Counted from the first letter of the stretch, positions 35,823-47,065 are shown. The stretch: 64,000 nucleotides of DNA from Pezicula radicicola (GCA_003008705.1 PDUO01000072.1:26304-90303); one strand, 5' to 3'. Program-made: numbers and translations. Notes: a model not told the origin generated them from the letters alone.

Positions 35823-36499
35823 ATAGAAGTGCTTATTTCGGTCATAATTCTGTGATTGGCTGGGACGAAGGCTTCACCGAGATTGTCGTACATTCAAACA
35901 ACAGCATAAGGTTTCAGTTAATTCCGAAGAAGGGCTACATGGTATATTTCTCACGATCAAAACAACGTCCCAGCTCGAGGCTGAGGAGCTCCATGTTCAT
36001 TTGTGTATGTTGCGGATTTATGCCCGTATGAGCTCTCACAGCTGCTAATTATGGGTGCGACCGTGGCTGGTATTCATTTGTTGGAGCATGCCGACCCCAA
36101 CACTACATGCAGCAACGATGTTACACAGTGAATATAGCCTGTGCGTTATCCGGGTGGCTAGCTGAACCCGTGTGATTGATCAAGCTTCTCGGGCTGCTAC
36201 TACGCTTGGTTGTTACAGGGCGCCACCATATCATGCAGAGTTATCGCGAGTCTGGGACTAGTCCTTCGTGAGATAATTGAATGCAATTATGCCTTCGGAA
36301 TGCCGCCAACGTCTTGCATATGCACCTTTCTTGGTGTGGTCATAATTGGGCCACTCCAAGGAATTTTGTCTGCTCGTGCCGGAACCTCCGAAGCCAGTAG
36401 ACATGGTGATTTAAGCTCCAACACAGGCGTTCTCAGGCTTCAGAAAGATCAAGTTCATTCATCTTACAAAGACCGACTTCATTTACCTCTTCTACAATC
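35823..36499. other. Region without a supported gene
   Basis: A 114-codon ORF at 36,210-36,554 overlaps the hydrolase start in another frame and has no recognisable motif. Nothing else stands out. Confidence 0.45.
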
Positions 36500-37687
36500 A
36501 TGGCGACTTACGGGCTTGAGGAGATTTACAACAATCGAGAGAGTGCTAAGGTAGAGTTAGTAACCTTAACAGGCGTTATGGAAAGTATCACTGACTGGCG
36601 TTATGGAAAGTATCACTGACTGTTGGCATGGCAAGCATCGCTTTCTTGCACGGACTCCGCGGCAACACCACCAACACTTAGGTCAAGGGTGAAGTTCTAT
36701 GGCCCAGAGATCTCCTCGCAAAAGACATCAGTGACAGCCGAATTTTCCTCTTTGGTTTTGATTCTGGCATCGTCCACCTTGATCAAGCAAGCGTTACCCA
36801 AACCGAGCTGGAGAACGATGCCGAAGATCTCTGCGCAAAATTGGCTGCTGAACGATCCAAGACGAATACAGTCAGTTCACTCAAGACTATCGACGCTCCA
36901 TAACTAACCTACCTCTAGACAGACCGTCCGTTGATCTTCATCGCCCATAGTCTCGGAGGTCCTGTAGCTGCTCAGGCTCTCGTCTTTGGTGAACGGCGTT
37001 CTCCAGGTGATAGCACTCAGGTCATCGCAAAGAAGCTTTGCGGCCTGGTATTCCTTGGAACCCCATTCCGCGGCTCTACCATTGCCAAGCCAGCTGACAT
37101 TGTACGAAGAGTCCTCAAAGCGTTCAAACTTAATACTCAAGACCACACTCTCAAACTGCTAGGTGTAGATTCAGAGAAATTAGCTGCACTGAACAAGGTA
37201 TTTGCAGAAGCAATGTTGAAGCGAATCAAATCTAAGTCACCAGAAGATAAGATTGGAGCTGTGTTCTTCTACGAGACATGAATCGGTGGGTTAAGCTTGA
37301 CTCAGGTATGTCCTTGCTGGTGCTGCCATAGCAATTTATGGCTTAGACTCTCTCTATGTTGTTGAGCCTTACTCGGCGACCGTTCCAGGCTGTGGCAAAG
37401 GTATTCCGATCCGCGCCGACTATCTTGATATTTGCAAGTTCAAGTCAAGCACAGATGAAGGGTATGACGTTATTGTGGAACAAATTAGGAAGTTCATGCT
37501 ACCAGCTGAAGCGGAATCAACTTAGGTAAGTACTCTCTTTTTTCTGGTTCATCGACCTCTGTTGATTTAGGTTAAGGAGTGGAAGAAAACTATCAAGAAC
37601 TGGGGGAATGTGATCAACTTGTCGCAGGATGATATAAACATCCAAAACCAGACTAACTCCTTTGGACTCCCCCCAGCGGCGAAATGA
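36500..37687 (+). pseudogene. Alpha/beta-hydrolase (lipase-like NLR effector type), degenerate
   Basis: ATG at 36,500 opens MATYGLEEIYNN. FLHGLRGN follows near 36,643, then VLWPRDLLAKDI, a GFDS strand and, after an intron (36,871-36,918), RPLIFIAHSLGG with the GxSxG nucleophile Ser. LVFLGTPFRGS and a last exon VPGCGKGIPIRADYLDICKF (His expected at Y) complete it. This is the hydrolase commonly placed before NACHT or ankyrin domains in fungal NLRs. In-frame stops at 36,679 (TAG, Trp expected), 37,279 (TGA) and 37,523 (TAG just before a GTAAGT donor) break it, and a 25-bp tandem duplication shifts the 5' part. A possible last exon is 37,571-37,687. Confidence 0.65.
36572..36621. repeat. 25-bp perfect tandem duplication
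   Basis: GGCGTTATGGAAAGTATCAC plus TGACT occurs twice in direct succession (36,572-36,596 and 36,597-36,621). As 25 is not a multiple of 3, it shifts the reading frame of the hydrolase. Confidence 0.85.
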
Positions 37688-38148
37688 GGGTAACGACTGA
37701 TTTGGATGATATTCTATATCTGGGCATCACTTTTCTGCGTTGTTCCCTCGATGGCAAGAGATAGCAGAATATATTCTCCATATACAAATTTGCAGTGCAA
37801 CGCAGTTTTGTGAGTTATCCATTAAAGGATGCTAGAGACAGAGTTGTCCGAAATAAGACCTTGTCCCATCCTTCACTCCTCACAACCAATCCCACGGTCC
37901 CGGGCAAAAGTTGATAAACTATTCTCAATTACTTGAGGTGAACCCCTTCTATGCAAGATGATCGGTTCCCATGAAGTTCAGATGATGGACATTTAAATTT
38001 AATGTAGAAGGCGATTATATGTCTGTACGTGTCTATAGTTGTGACACTCCTAGTCCTCATGGTTGCGGCTCAAGGGTTGAAGGCAGGAAGACACTCTGAC
38101 TGTATAGTTTGGGAATGGAGAAACATATATTCCCACCTGCACGTTCAA
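37688..38148. other. Region without a supported gene
   Basis: No ORF with coding character and no repeat was seen. Confidence 0.5.
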
Positions 38149-38532
38149 TTACCTCGCATGTTTCAACTGAGCGAAATCCCTGTCAGTACTAGTACTGTGG
38201 TAGACCCGAGATTTCAGCTTTGCAACACCCGTCGCTGTCCATTCCAGCCTGCCGTTCGGGCCAACAATACATATTGACGCTGCTTCCATCCCGTCTGTGC
38301 CTTCTTGTGTATAATATTGACTTCCTGCACCTGCAGCATGGTTGTCAGAAAGAATCAGCCATACCTTATCGGGCCCCTCATATTCAAGCTGCGGAGTGCC
38401 GTAGTATGAGAGCCTTGCTGTGGGCGAATGCGACTGGTAATGATCGCGATTTGTCACTTTTTGGACGGCCTGAGAAAAGAAAGGTGGAGGTGAAGGTGGA
38501 GGGGGAGCGGGGGCACACTGCTTTCCAGCCAT
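38149..38532 (-). CDS. Hypothetical 127-aa ORF
   Basis: Uninterrupted ORF MAGKQCAPAPPPPSPPPFF..., with a Pro-rich start and a segment GPNGRLEWTATGVAKLKSRV. It is divergent from the AAA ATPase gene, 46 bp away. No family was recognised; it may be chance or a remnant. Confidence 0.25.
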   Translation of the reverse strand: MAGKQCAPAPPPPSPPPFFSQAVQKVTNRDHYQSHSPTARLSYYGTPQLEYEGPDKVWLILSDNHAAGAGSQYYTQEGTDGMEAASICIVGPNGRLEWTATGVAKLKSRVYHSTSTDRDFAQLKHAR

Positions 38533-38578
38533 CTCGTTCTTCCTACTACTCGGGGAAAGATATCTTATTTATCGCGAC

Positions 38579-41500
38579 ATGGCACCCACTCAGTCCTTGC
38601 CAGTGACGGTTTCGAGGAGTAACTCATCAACTACTTCTAGTAGCTACGATCCCATCTCAAAAGACTCAAGCGACAAAAGTTTGACTGGGAACATCCCCAC
38701 CGAGAGTTCAACTTCTAGTTACTCCTCAGTATCGCCCGCTCCTTTCACAGATGGCAAAGAAAAAGTTATCAAGCGAAGCTCCTCTAATGAAAAGGATACA
38801 ACATTGGTAGACAATCCGGCGGCAGAAATTGAAAGCAAGGGTGCTGGAACGGAAGTCAAAGTCGTCAGTGAAGTCCGAGATCAGGATGGTGATGGTGAAG
38901 ATTCCGATACTCAGAGTGACGACTCCTTGCAAATGGAGGCGTAGGGACTGGGCTCGAAACATACGCTCGAGAAACGACGCAAGCGGGCGGCCCGGCAATT
39001 GAAACAAGCAAAAGCTTACTCTCAACTCTTGGAGGAGCGTATAGTCGAGCTGGAGACCAATGTACGTAAGCTCATACATCGTCCAGAAGTTGAAGACGTC
39101 GACACCAGTAAACTTCCAATTCCAAATCATAAATTGGAGATTAAACGCATGAATTGGTTTGAATTCAGTCTTCGAAATGATGTTGCTAACAGGCCTAAGA
39201 TATGGATACATCGCCCAGAGGTCGATTCCGAACCACAGAGTGTGATTGAGCTTTTGACAGAAGAGCCGGGCTTGATTCCTCAGCGCCCAGTTCGCTCAAA
39301 AGTAATGGACATTACTAACCATACCGATTTAGCGTCTTCAGAACTTGTCTCTACACCACAACTCGAATCAGTAACCATACGTATTGTAGAGGGGAACGAC
39401 TTTCCCATCTACCGGGTCCGAATTCGATCCCCCCTTCTCTTAGAATTGATTGGAGACGTAACAGAGTTAAACACGAGAATTGGTCCCCATAAGCACCAAA
39501 TTGTCTTCCTTAGACCTTTTAAAATGCTGGTGAGGTATGAAGGTCAACTACGGCGACGTCTCGAAGAGCTTGAAAACTTGCATTTCGCACCCAAGATAAG
39601 CGACTCTGGTACGTTTCCATCTCTGCGATTTTTTGTATGTGTTAATGGATAGAAAAGATTTAAAAGAACTGATTCAAGTTGGTGATAGAGGAGAACGCAA
39701 CGATCAGAACACTCCGATAGGACCATACAAAGAGTTAGAGACTCCCGAAGCCCTGCACCGTCTACGTCTACTCTGCACATTGTTGGATGGAGCATTAAAA
39801 CCAAAAATACAACTATACCAGAACAAATCTGCAGATCCCTAGTGCAAAGTGAGCTTTGGTGATCTGTGGTACATCTTCAAGCCCGGAGACGAGGTCCGAA
39901 CCCCTGGAAAGAAGCAGATCCAAGTGTATGTCCCTCACTCGTGTTGTGTGTGAAACATCTTACTTACTACTGTTCTATCTTTCCACAGCTACCGAATCCT
40001 TCATGTCACTGGAGGTCGCGATGTTTTGTTACTGTCGTCAAAACCACCCGATAATTATGCGTCAAAGAAGTTGAAGGATCAGGGCTTCGCTGAGGGTGCT
40101 TTCGTCATCGAATGCTTCTATATTGACTTCGACGGCGCGCAGTACAGGCCAGTGAACAAGAGCTTTTGTATCAGAAAGTTTGAGGGAGAAAAGGATATCA
40201 CATTGCTTCCAGTTTTTCCTTTCGATTTTGACCGTGATTAGGAATTAACCCGTAAGAGCCTGTTAGCGAGAGGTGAGAAGTTTGGAATATTATCAAATCC
40301 GAGGAAAGCAGCACATATACAGTACAAGGGATTGACTCTAGATAAACACCAAGAGTAGGTAAGAATACTCACAAAGTGGATTGTCAAAGTCTTATACTTA
40401 ATCCTATATTCAGGTTGAGTCCCAAGTCGTAATTAACTTCTAGCTTGCTTTCATTGAGAAGCATGAAAGTAAGCCTACCATTGGAATTGAATTTCTCGTG
40501 CACGATGATGAGCGCGAAGTTCGAGATCGATACTCGAGGACAGGTTGTTGTTTGGAGCCTGGATGCTGCGGAAATGATATCATATATCCAGATTATGAAA
40601 TTGACAGGAAGGATCGCGAGGCCTTCAAGTCCAAATTCAAATATCTCTTGAACCCCATCGAGGATACCATACACCTAGATCTATACCAGAGGGTTCTCTT
40701 ACCTTTCCGGGCCTTTGGTTTTGTTCTGCGGACTAGGAAGTGGGCGACGTTCGACATTGATCGTCTCGACAAGGTGGAGTACACCAATGGATGGGCAAAC
40801 TTGGTGATAGATCCTACCATTAAAAACACAGTACTTGCCCTTGTAGAAAATTATCAACGTGCTTCCAAGAACGCTCCAGGCGGCGCTATCTCCTCTGTGG
40901 ATTTAGTACAGGGAAAAGGCAAGGGGCTCATCATCCTCCTTCACAGAGAGCCCGGCGTCGGTAAAACGAGTACAGCGGAGTGTATTACTGATCACACTGA
41001 AAGGCCATTGTTTCCAATTACTTGCGGCGACATTAGCGATAATACATCATCTGTGGAAGATAACCTAGAGAGGAACTTTCAACTTGTACATAAGTGGGGC
41101 CGTGTTCTGCTCTTGGATGAGGCTGAGTAGGTCATCTGAATTATTAGTAAGGAATACCGAGTTATATCTAACTTTTGGGGAAGTATCTTCTTGAGCAAGC
41201 GCTACGACAACGATTTGACAAGGAATGCAATTGTATCTGGTAAGTGTTCGGCTGCAAACCCTCATATGAGATAAGCATTTACTGACATAAGACAGTCTTT
41301 CTAAGGACTTTGGAGTACTATAGCGTGAGTTCACATAATATCAGTTTTCGGAACGCGTAACTCAAATTACACAGGGTATTCTTTTCCTGACTACAAATCG
41401 AGTGGGTAAAATTGATAGGGCATTCAAGTCTCGCATCCATCTAAGTCTGTTCTATGATAAATTGAATTGCAAGAGAACTCTCAAGATTTGGAAAAATAAC

Positions 41501-42154
41501 CTGAAAAGAGTCAAGGATGAGTTCAATAAGGAGGAGAGGCCGTTTTATATCAACGATAAGGAGATCCTGAAATACGCCAAAGAACACTATAAGAAGCTCA
41601 AGGAAAATAATTTACTCACTTGGAACGGGAGGTAAGAGACCAATTGCCCCAAATAGACCTACCAACTACCTACCTCGCAAATTACAGCTAACCACTCTAG
41701 ATAAATCCGCAATGCTTTTCAAACCGCCATTGCGCTTGCCAACTATGATGCCATCCAGCACGACATCCGAACGAAGAAAGCCAAGCAAAAGGATAAGAAA
41801 TTAGAGAGCACGACGCTAATCTTAACTAGCAAAGAGTTTGAAAAGGTAGCAGAGGCATCAAAGCAGTTTGATATGTATCTTCAAAAACTGTACCTTGGCA
41901 AAGATGACTCAGAAGTGGCCAGAGATGACAAGTGGAGACTGGATGAATGGAGCGAGAACTACGTGGTTGTACCCAGGAACACGAACGTAGTACCACGGGG
42001 ATTCAGGATGCGGAGGACAGACACCAAACATGTTGAGGTCGCGACGGCATCAGAGGAAGACACCTCCTTATTGACCACAGATGAAGAATCGGATGTTGAA
42101 GATGAGAATGATGAGTGCAAGCCCCCCAACTTACGTTTAATCATGCAAAGTTGA
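38579..42154 (+). pseudogene. BCS1-like AAA+ ATPase with N-terminal DUF7025-type region, degenerate
   Basis: A Ser-rich leader and a coiled coil (SQLLEERIVELETNVRKL) are followed by the family's RVRIRSPLLLELIGDV, HQIVFLRPFKMLVRYE, FGDLWYIFKPGDEVRTPGKK and YRILHVTGGRDVLLL. Walker A REPGVGKTS (about 40,951), Walker B VLLLDEAE (about 41,105), the sensor-1-like stretch ILFLTTNRVGKIDRAFKSR and the lid ending WNGR / IRNAFQTAIALANYD are present. Introns near 39,609, 39,925, 40,359, 41,238, 41,324 and 41,634 have good splice sites. In-frame stops lie at 38,942, 39,840, 40,239, 40,356, 40,441, 41,128 and 41,702. The last replaces the Gln usually seen in WNGRQIRNAFQ. The fold is near complete but not translatable as one protein. 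Confidence 0.8.
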
Positions 42155-42985
42155 CTGTGGTAACTTCTATTTTTTCTCTTCAGGTGATTGTCAAGGGGGA
42201 GATATAGGGTTTTAGGAGAGGACGACCTCAGGGCGGTGGGGTGTGTAGCACTCCATCCTTGAAGTCACCCAGTTTATGCGATTGAGTGGAAATATGGTCT
42301 CCGCAAATCGCAAGAGGTCACAACACATTCATATCTTAAAGCTTCCACTGATCTAATTTCATTGAGCTGAAGGCCCGAGATTGGCACTGACATACACGAC
42401 TAGCACTGCAGCATAAGCTGCAGTCGAAGCAAATATCTCTGATCTCTTCGCATTTGTAAGGAGGCCAGTGACTACCGCAAACAAACATGTGAAAATGGCT
42501 AACAAGCCGAGTCGTAATTACCAGCTTTTGCTGTTGAGAACTGATAGACAGGCCATTGCTCCTAGAAGAAGGATACCACTGAAGATAATGCTAATAATGT
42601 AGCTAGCTAATTGGATGCGGTCTTCTGAGAAATAGTAGATATCGAGGTCCGGTTGTGGATTTCGTTTGCGGTCCTGCAAGTGTTGTCGTGTTAGCTCCTG
42701 TCAGGGCAACTTCTAGACCTAACCCCCACCCCCCCCCCTTCTCCTCTTTCTCCTCTTTCTTCTTTCTTCACCTCATCGCTCGTAACATCAGGTCGAAAAA
42801 GGACATCATTTTGCTCACCCTGAACCATCTACCAACTATATACCGAAGTACTTGACTGAGTCGATCATCGTTTGGCTCCGGCGTCTATGGAAGGATGAAC
42901 GGTTGTGAGAGGAGAGGAGGAGAAAGGTACCATAGGAAAGAATACACTAGAGAGGATAGAAGTATACAAAAAAATCAAGTAAGCG
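42155..42985. other. Intergenic region without a supported gene
   Basis: It holds a C-homopolymer and CTCCTCTTT-type run near 42,721-42,775. No coding signal was found. Confidence 0.5.
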
Positions 42986-43215
42986 ATGGGGGAATATCGT
43001 GAGTTTGCTCGAACCGTTACCCTGTTAAATGCTTAGGCTCATCGAGACTAACGATTGTCAGGTAAGGCCTTGATACAAGCGCAAAAAGTGATGAGTTTCA
43101 AGACTCCTTCTAATCGAGCGCTGTCGACCCTGAGGTGGTATTTCTACACCGACAAAGACAAATCTATGCTCATAGGCTGTGATGCGAATATGCTGTTAGA
43201 CGAGAGGCCATTTTT
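42986..43215 (+). pseudogene. DUF6594-like gene, central fragment on the plus strand
   Basis: MGEY (42,986-42,998), a GTGAGT..CAG intron and then RKALIQAQKVMSFKTPSNRA (from 43,062) followed by LSTLRWYF and DANMLLDER. This matches the central part of DUF6594-type fungal membrane proteins. The homology ends at about 43,205, where the sequence turns into the inverted fragment below. The C-terminal membrane helices are missing. Confidence 0.5.
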
Positions 43216-43480
43216 TTCTATTTCCTCTGTATACTATAGTGCTTTTGCTTTGAGGTCGCTGTAAGCTTTCGTAGATAGTCTCGATCCTGGATCTCGAACT
43301 CCTGCTTTAGCGTCGATCCTATCAAGGTCATCAAGCTTGGCTTGTAGCTTATTTAAATTACTCTAGAGATAGAGTAGGTTTCGTACGTTGAGGTGATCGA
43401 ATCGTTGGAAGATGGCTGCTTTGGGATCGTGACTTATAAAGTGCGAGAGAGATGGGAAGCCATCAAGTTGTGTTGGGTCA
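43205..43480 (-). pseudogene. DUF6594-like gene, N-terminal fragment on the minus strand
   Basis: The minus strand reads DGFPSLSHFISHDPKAAIFQ, then RFDHLNVRNLLYL, a TAG, then SNLNKLQAKLDDLDRIDAKA. This is the characteristic DUF6594 N-terminus (GYPSLAxFIxSDxDxxxxIFRRFxxLxxRNLLYLQ). The stop replaces the expected Gln. Together with the plus-strand fragment it represents one gene broken by an inversion. Confidence 0.6.
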
Positions 43481-43857
43481 TGGTGGCGACCTCTTTGGGC
43501 TTCTACGTCAGTCATTATGCTCGCCAGATCATGGTGTTAATGCTCATGGAAAGACACCGCGGTAAGCTTGGATTTACAGTCTCGGCCTCAGCCTCGGAGT
43601 TTTGAATTTGCAGTTTGCATTTCGACCTTTGTAGCACTTTCAAATTCACGAGGCAGATGATAACGAGGCCACAACCTTCTACATCTATTAACTACAAATT
43701 GCCGCAAGGTTTCCGTTCAGCTGAGTCGATTTAAGCTCCATCCTGGATCCAACCTCTACTCCTAACTCAATAAACCGCTTTGTATGAACGCCGACTCGTT
43801 AACTTAGTATTCACTGAGAATCCTCTTCCTTAAATTCTCTCGAATCCGGTCCGAAGA

Positions 43858-44200
43858 ATGTGTCTTCTAGAACTTAATGATGATGGCGATTTCAGCCTGG
43901 TTGAATTTGTTGGCAAGAGCATTCCGCGCTATACTGTTCCTTTGTATACTTGGGGAGCGGATACTGAGGAGGTTACTTTCAGAGACATGATGGATGGTCC
44001 TGACCAGAGCAAGGCTGGCTATGACAAGATCCGGTCTGGAATCGAACACTTCGTGACAAGGGAGGAGTTCGCGGATAACACAGGACACTTAATGATGATG
44101 ACTTCCGTCGAAACCTTGTTCTTCACGGTCTAGGCGGAGTCGGCAAGACACAACTAAGTGTTGCGTATGCGAAGCAACACGAATCAATTGCTGTCTATGG
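43858..44200 (+). pseudogene. HET-domain start fused to an NB-ARC/NACHT P-loop fragment
   Basis: MCLLELNDDGDFSLVEFVGK, then YTVPLYTWGADTEEVTFRDM and SKAGYDKIR is the N-terminal end of a HET (heterokaryon incompatibility) domain. It stops before the central WVDTCCID-type block. About 85 bases on, in another frame, comes LVLHGLGGVGKTQLSVAYAK (about 44,115-44,175), the P-loop of an NB-ARC-type STAND ATPase. A HET-NLR of this order exists in fungi, but here most of the HET domain and the linker are deleted and the frames differ. Confidence 0.65.
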
Positions 44201-44289
44201 GTCAGATCGGAGGCCTCCATCAATCCGTCATCGAAATTCTTCAGGATTTTCCAGCGGGTTTGTTGCACGGCAGAGAGGCATAAAAGTTC

Positions 44290-44760
44290 TCATAGGGAAT
44301 CGAATGCAAGATGCGTTCGGTGATACTAGGGCTGGTCAAAATGTAATATCAGACCGTCGCCGAAAGGAACTTGGGCTCGAGATGCAGCCCCTGCCGACCT
44401 CATTTCCTATGGGTAACTCGAAAACGATATACTCGCCCGGCGTTGTTGACGTCCCGATCGCTTTTCCAGATAACCCAAATAACATAATGACTATCGTTTG
44501 CTACGTAGTGCATGTTTTCGCCTACGACTTGCTTCTTGGAAATTCCCTTCTTGAAAGCAATAAAATGCCTTACGAAATTTATCCATCGATTTGTACCCTG
44601 TCTGTTCTCTCTCAAGTCCAAGTTGTCTTTATATCTCCTCGGAGAGACCAGCCATCGATTTGAAGGTCAGTTTGGCAATATCACCACTTGGGGTCTTCCT
44701 GACATTGGATCTATACGCAATGTGATGAACGCCGAATCTCCTACCTCCCAAAGGCAGATC
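44290..44760 (+). pseudogene. Tandem retropepsin-like aspartic protease units, degenerate
   Basis: The ORF starting at 44,304 reads AFGDTRAGQNVISDRRRKEL followed by GLEM and FPMGNSKTIYSPGVVDVPIA, and ends in VFAYDLLLGNSLL. That is the retropepsin pattern DTGAxxNVIS...GNxK...DLILGxxFL, with DTG changed to DTR. After a frame change, SHRFEGQFGNITTWGLPDIG followed by SIRNVM begins a second unit, again with a damaged DTG (DIG). Such units occur in fungal gene families associated with NLR/HET loci. Both active sites are lost. Confidence 0.55.
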
Positions 44761-45140
44761 CTGAGTGCCTCCTTACAGCTAAAGATATTACTAATATTAC
44801 TCAAAAAGAGAGGGTGAAGGAGCTGAATGGAATGCGGCATGTTGAGTGGCTAGTTAAAGTACGTATATTCTCCCTACTCCCTACTACTAGTCAGTTTATA
44901 ATACGTATTAGAAGCTTGGAATTGATAAGTATATCTACCGTATCGATCTTGATTCTAGCCTCCGAGTTACCCGGCTTCTTATTATCCTAAAATACTCTAT
45001 TACTCTCTTCCGACAGAACTACGATCTCCTTATTCTTGATTCGACGTATAAAACGAATAAATATCGCATGCCAATGCTGAATATCGGTGGTGTATCAGGG
45101 AATGAGGAGACTCTATCTCTTGGAATATTATTAAAAAATA
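44760..45140 (+). mobile_element. MULE-type transposase fragment
   Basis: A stretch near 44,785-44,865 (AKDITNITQKERV...LNGMRHVEWLVK) and, in another frame, YDLLILDSTYKTNKYRMPML followed by NIGGVSGNEETLSLGIL near 45,018-45,130. The latter is the start of the Mutator-like DDE domain, whose first Asp is in LILDSTYKTN. The rest of the transposase and the terminal repeats are not seen. After 45,140 the sequence becomes AT-rich. Confidence 0.6.
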
Positions 45141-45383
45141 GCTAAGCTAGAGATAGCTTAGTAGGCTAAGTATTAATTACTATCTAGTACTAAGGGTAGA
45201 AAAGAGAAGATAAAATAGTTAAGAACCTCCTGTGTATCCGATATCATCCCTTCGCTCTCGTGAGTATTGTTACGACAGTGCATCCTTGCCTTGGAATAGC
45301 TGGAGAAATGACGATGGATAGGCAGTACGGAGGGCAGAAGATTCTGGTTCTAGTGTCAGCAAAGATAAGGCTCACTTGACAAA

Positions 45384-45560
45384 TTGAGTAGACGAACATT
45401 GAGGCTCTCTTACAAGGACCTTCTCACCACTTGGCGGAGTTATACACTGCTCAGGCGCCCTTCAACTCCTACGAGAATCAGCACGCCCCTCTTTGTCTTC
45501 TCGACACTCGGGTCGACGTTCTCAAGGACACAGTGGGCTCCTCCTCTGACCACGCCAACT
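45384..45560 (+). pseudogene. NLR pre-NACHT fragment
   Basis: One frame reads AELYTAQAPFNSYENQHAPL, then CLLDTRVDVLKD. This is like the segment just before NACHT in fungal NLRs (AxFDSxxxxHxxxCLPxTRxxLLxxI). No P-loop follows; the gag fragment on the other strand begins instead. Confidence 0.45.
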
Positions 45561-45589
45561 AATAGCTGCTATTCGAACTTCCGATTTGG

Positions 45590-46930
45590 TTCAATTAGGG
45601 CAATCACGTTGAAAATGGGTAGTACTACCGCAAAGGTGGCATGTAAAGGGCTTCCCGCCAGCTCTAATAGGATTCGTCCCCTAGGTTGTTGTAACCGGTT
45701 CCGTCGCATTTGGTAAACCTTCTCCTCCTCGCAGAGATCCTCCGTAGCCTCTCACGTAGCTGTTCCATCTCCGACCCCGAAAGCCTCTCGCGGCTTGGGT
45801 TTCCTTGCGGGGTTTCTTGCTGGGCGGCAACAGGTTTTGAGGGTCTCCCGAGCTCCCCGTACTCTTCTCCTCGCCTGTTCTCAGTTCCTTCCTCTTCCTC
45901 TCTCGCTGTGATGGGGGGAAGCTTTCCCATACGCTCTGGGCTAGCTGAACATCCCCATACGGTCCTTAGGAAGCTGTCCACCGTTCGTCTGCCTCAAATG
46001 TTGCTGTGGCCATAGTTCCAGTTTAGTGAAGAAAATAGAAGATCGTTTCTGATCGCTGCGTAGTGGTAGTAATTCGTATTCCAATGATTCCAGATATAGA
46101 TGAAATTTCCTCGGGTCCGTCCTGTGCAGTTCGTTGTCTCGCTGACGAATACAAGCCGGCAACCTCAATCCAGTAGTCCTCCGGGTTCTTGAGCAGCCTC
46201 CGTAAGTACTTTCGAAATTCGTCCCAGTTGTTCCGTAACTGTAAAGATTCCTCCTCTGTCGCTGCCTTAGAACGGTATTCTGATCGCCACATATAGCGAC
46301 AATCTTCGTCCATATAATCGAGGGCGTACGCAACCTTCTTAGCGTCGGTGCTAAGTCTTTTCGGCGCTGCGATGAAGGCGCGTTCTAAGCTATCGTTGAA
46401 ATCATTGAGTTCCCGAACTGAACAACCGAATTTGAGTGGCGCAATATGCTTGAGCTCAAGGTCCTTGCCGTAATCGTCCTGTTTGCGTTCCGATCCCCGT
46501 TCTCGTCCCCGTTCCCATTCTCGCCGCCTATCAAGGGCAGCGGCAAGCCGAATGAAATAGTTGCCGTCAAATTGTCGTCCACGAATAAGTTATCTAACCC
46601 GCCAGGTCTGTATTACTGTAGCGAGTAGCTGTACCGTTCCCTGATTGAGTATGGCTACTTTCCTCCTGAGAGTCCTGGTTGTCTCTGCTGCTTTGGGGAA
46701 TCCCTTCGGGTATGTCGTTAAAGGGTGAGCCTTCTAATTCACGAGGGTAGATTTCCGAAAACGCTGTGAAATAGTCTGTAGAAGCCTGATCGTTGTATGT
46801 CGATGGACCTGCCACCCCTTGGGCAGGTTGCTTTTCTTGCCTCCGGGAGTGATTCCGTACGATCATCTTGGGTAGCCGGTAGGGTGGAAGTATCAGAAAT
46901 GTAATGAATAGTTATACACGCCACTATAGT
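45590..46930 (-). mobile_element. Retrotransposon gag fragment with zinc knuckle
   Basis: The minus strand reads MDEDCRYMWRSEYRSKAATE and onwards (46,313 to about 46,130), a gag-like helical region. A Glu/Arg-rich linker (about 45,930-45,720) follows, and a CHLCGSTTHFQRDC zinc knuckle (CX2CX4HX4C) at 45,643-45,602. Upstream ORFs at 46,866-46,594 and 46,582-46,385 look like its N-terminal, low-complexity part. Three frames are used, so it is broken. No pol follows, and LTRs were not identified. Confidence 0.55.
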
Positions 46931-47065
46931 CGGATAGGCAAGATGTCACTAGAGCGTACGAAGGTAATAGTAGTGTAAGGTGGTTGTGCAACTGATACTC
47001 GAGGAGAGGGGAGGTGTAAGTTCAGAGGGCCATGTCCGGCGTACACCTTCTTATAGCCATTGCCC

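Noticed and set aside
38579..42154. Alternative genetic code reading TAG/TAA as Gln
   Set aside because: Neighbouring reconstructed genes (for example 26,419-28,195 and 31,396-34,423) use ordinary CAA/CAG for Gln and end at normal stops; some stops replace likely Trp; transposons show the same changes.
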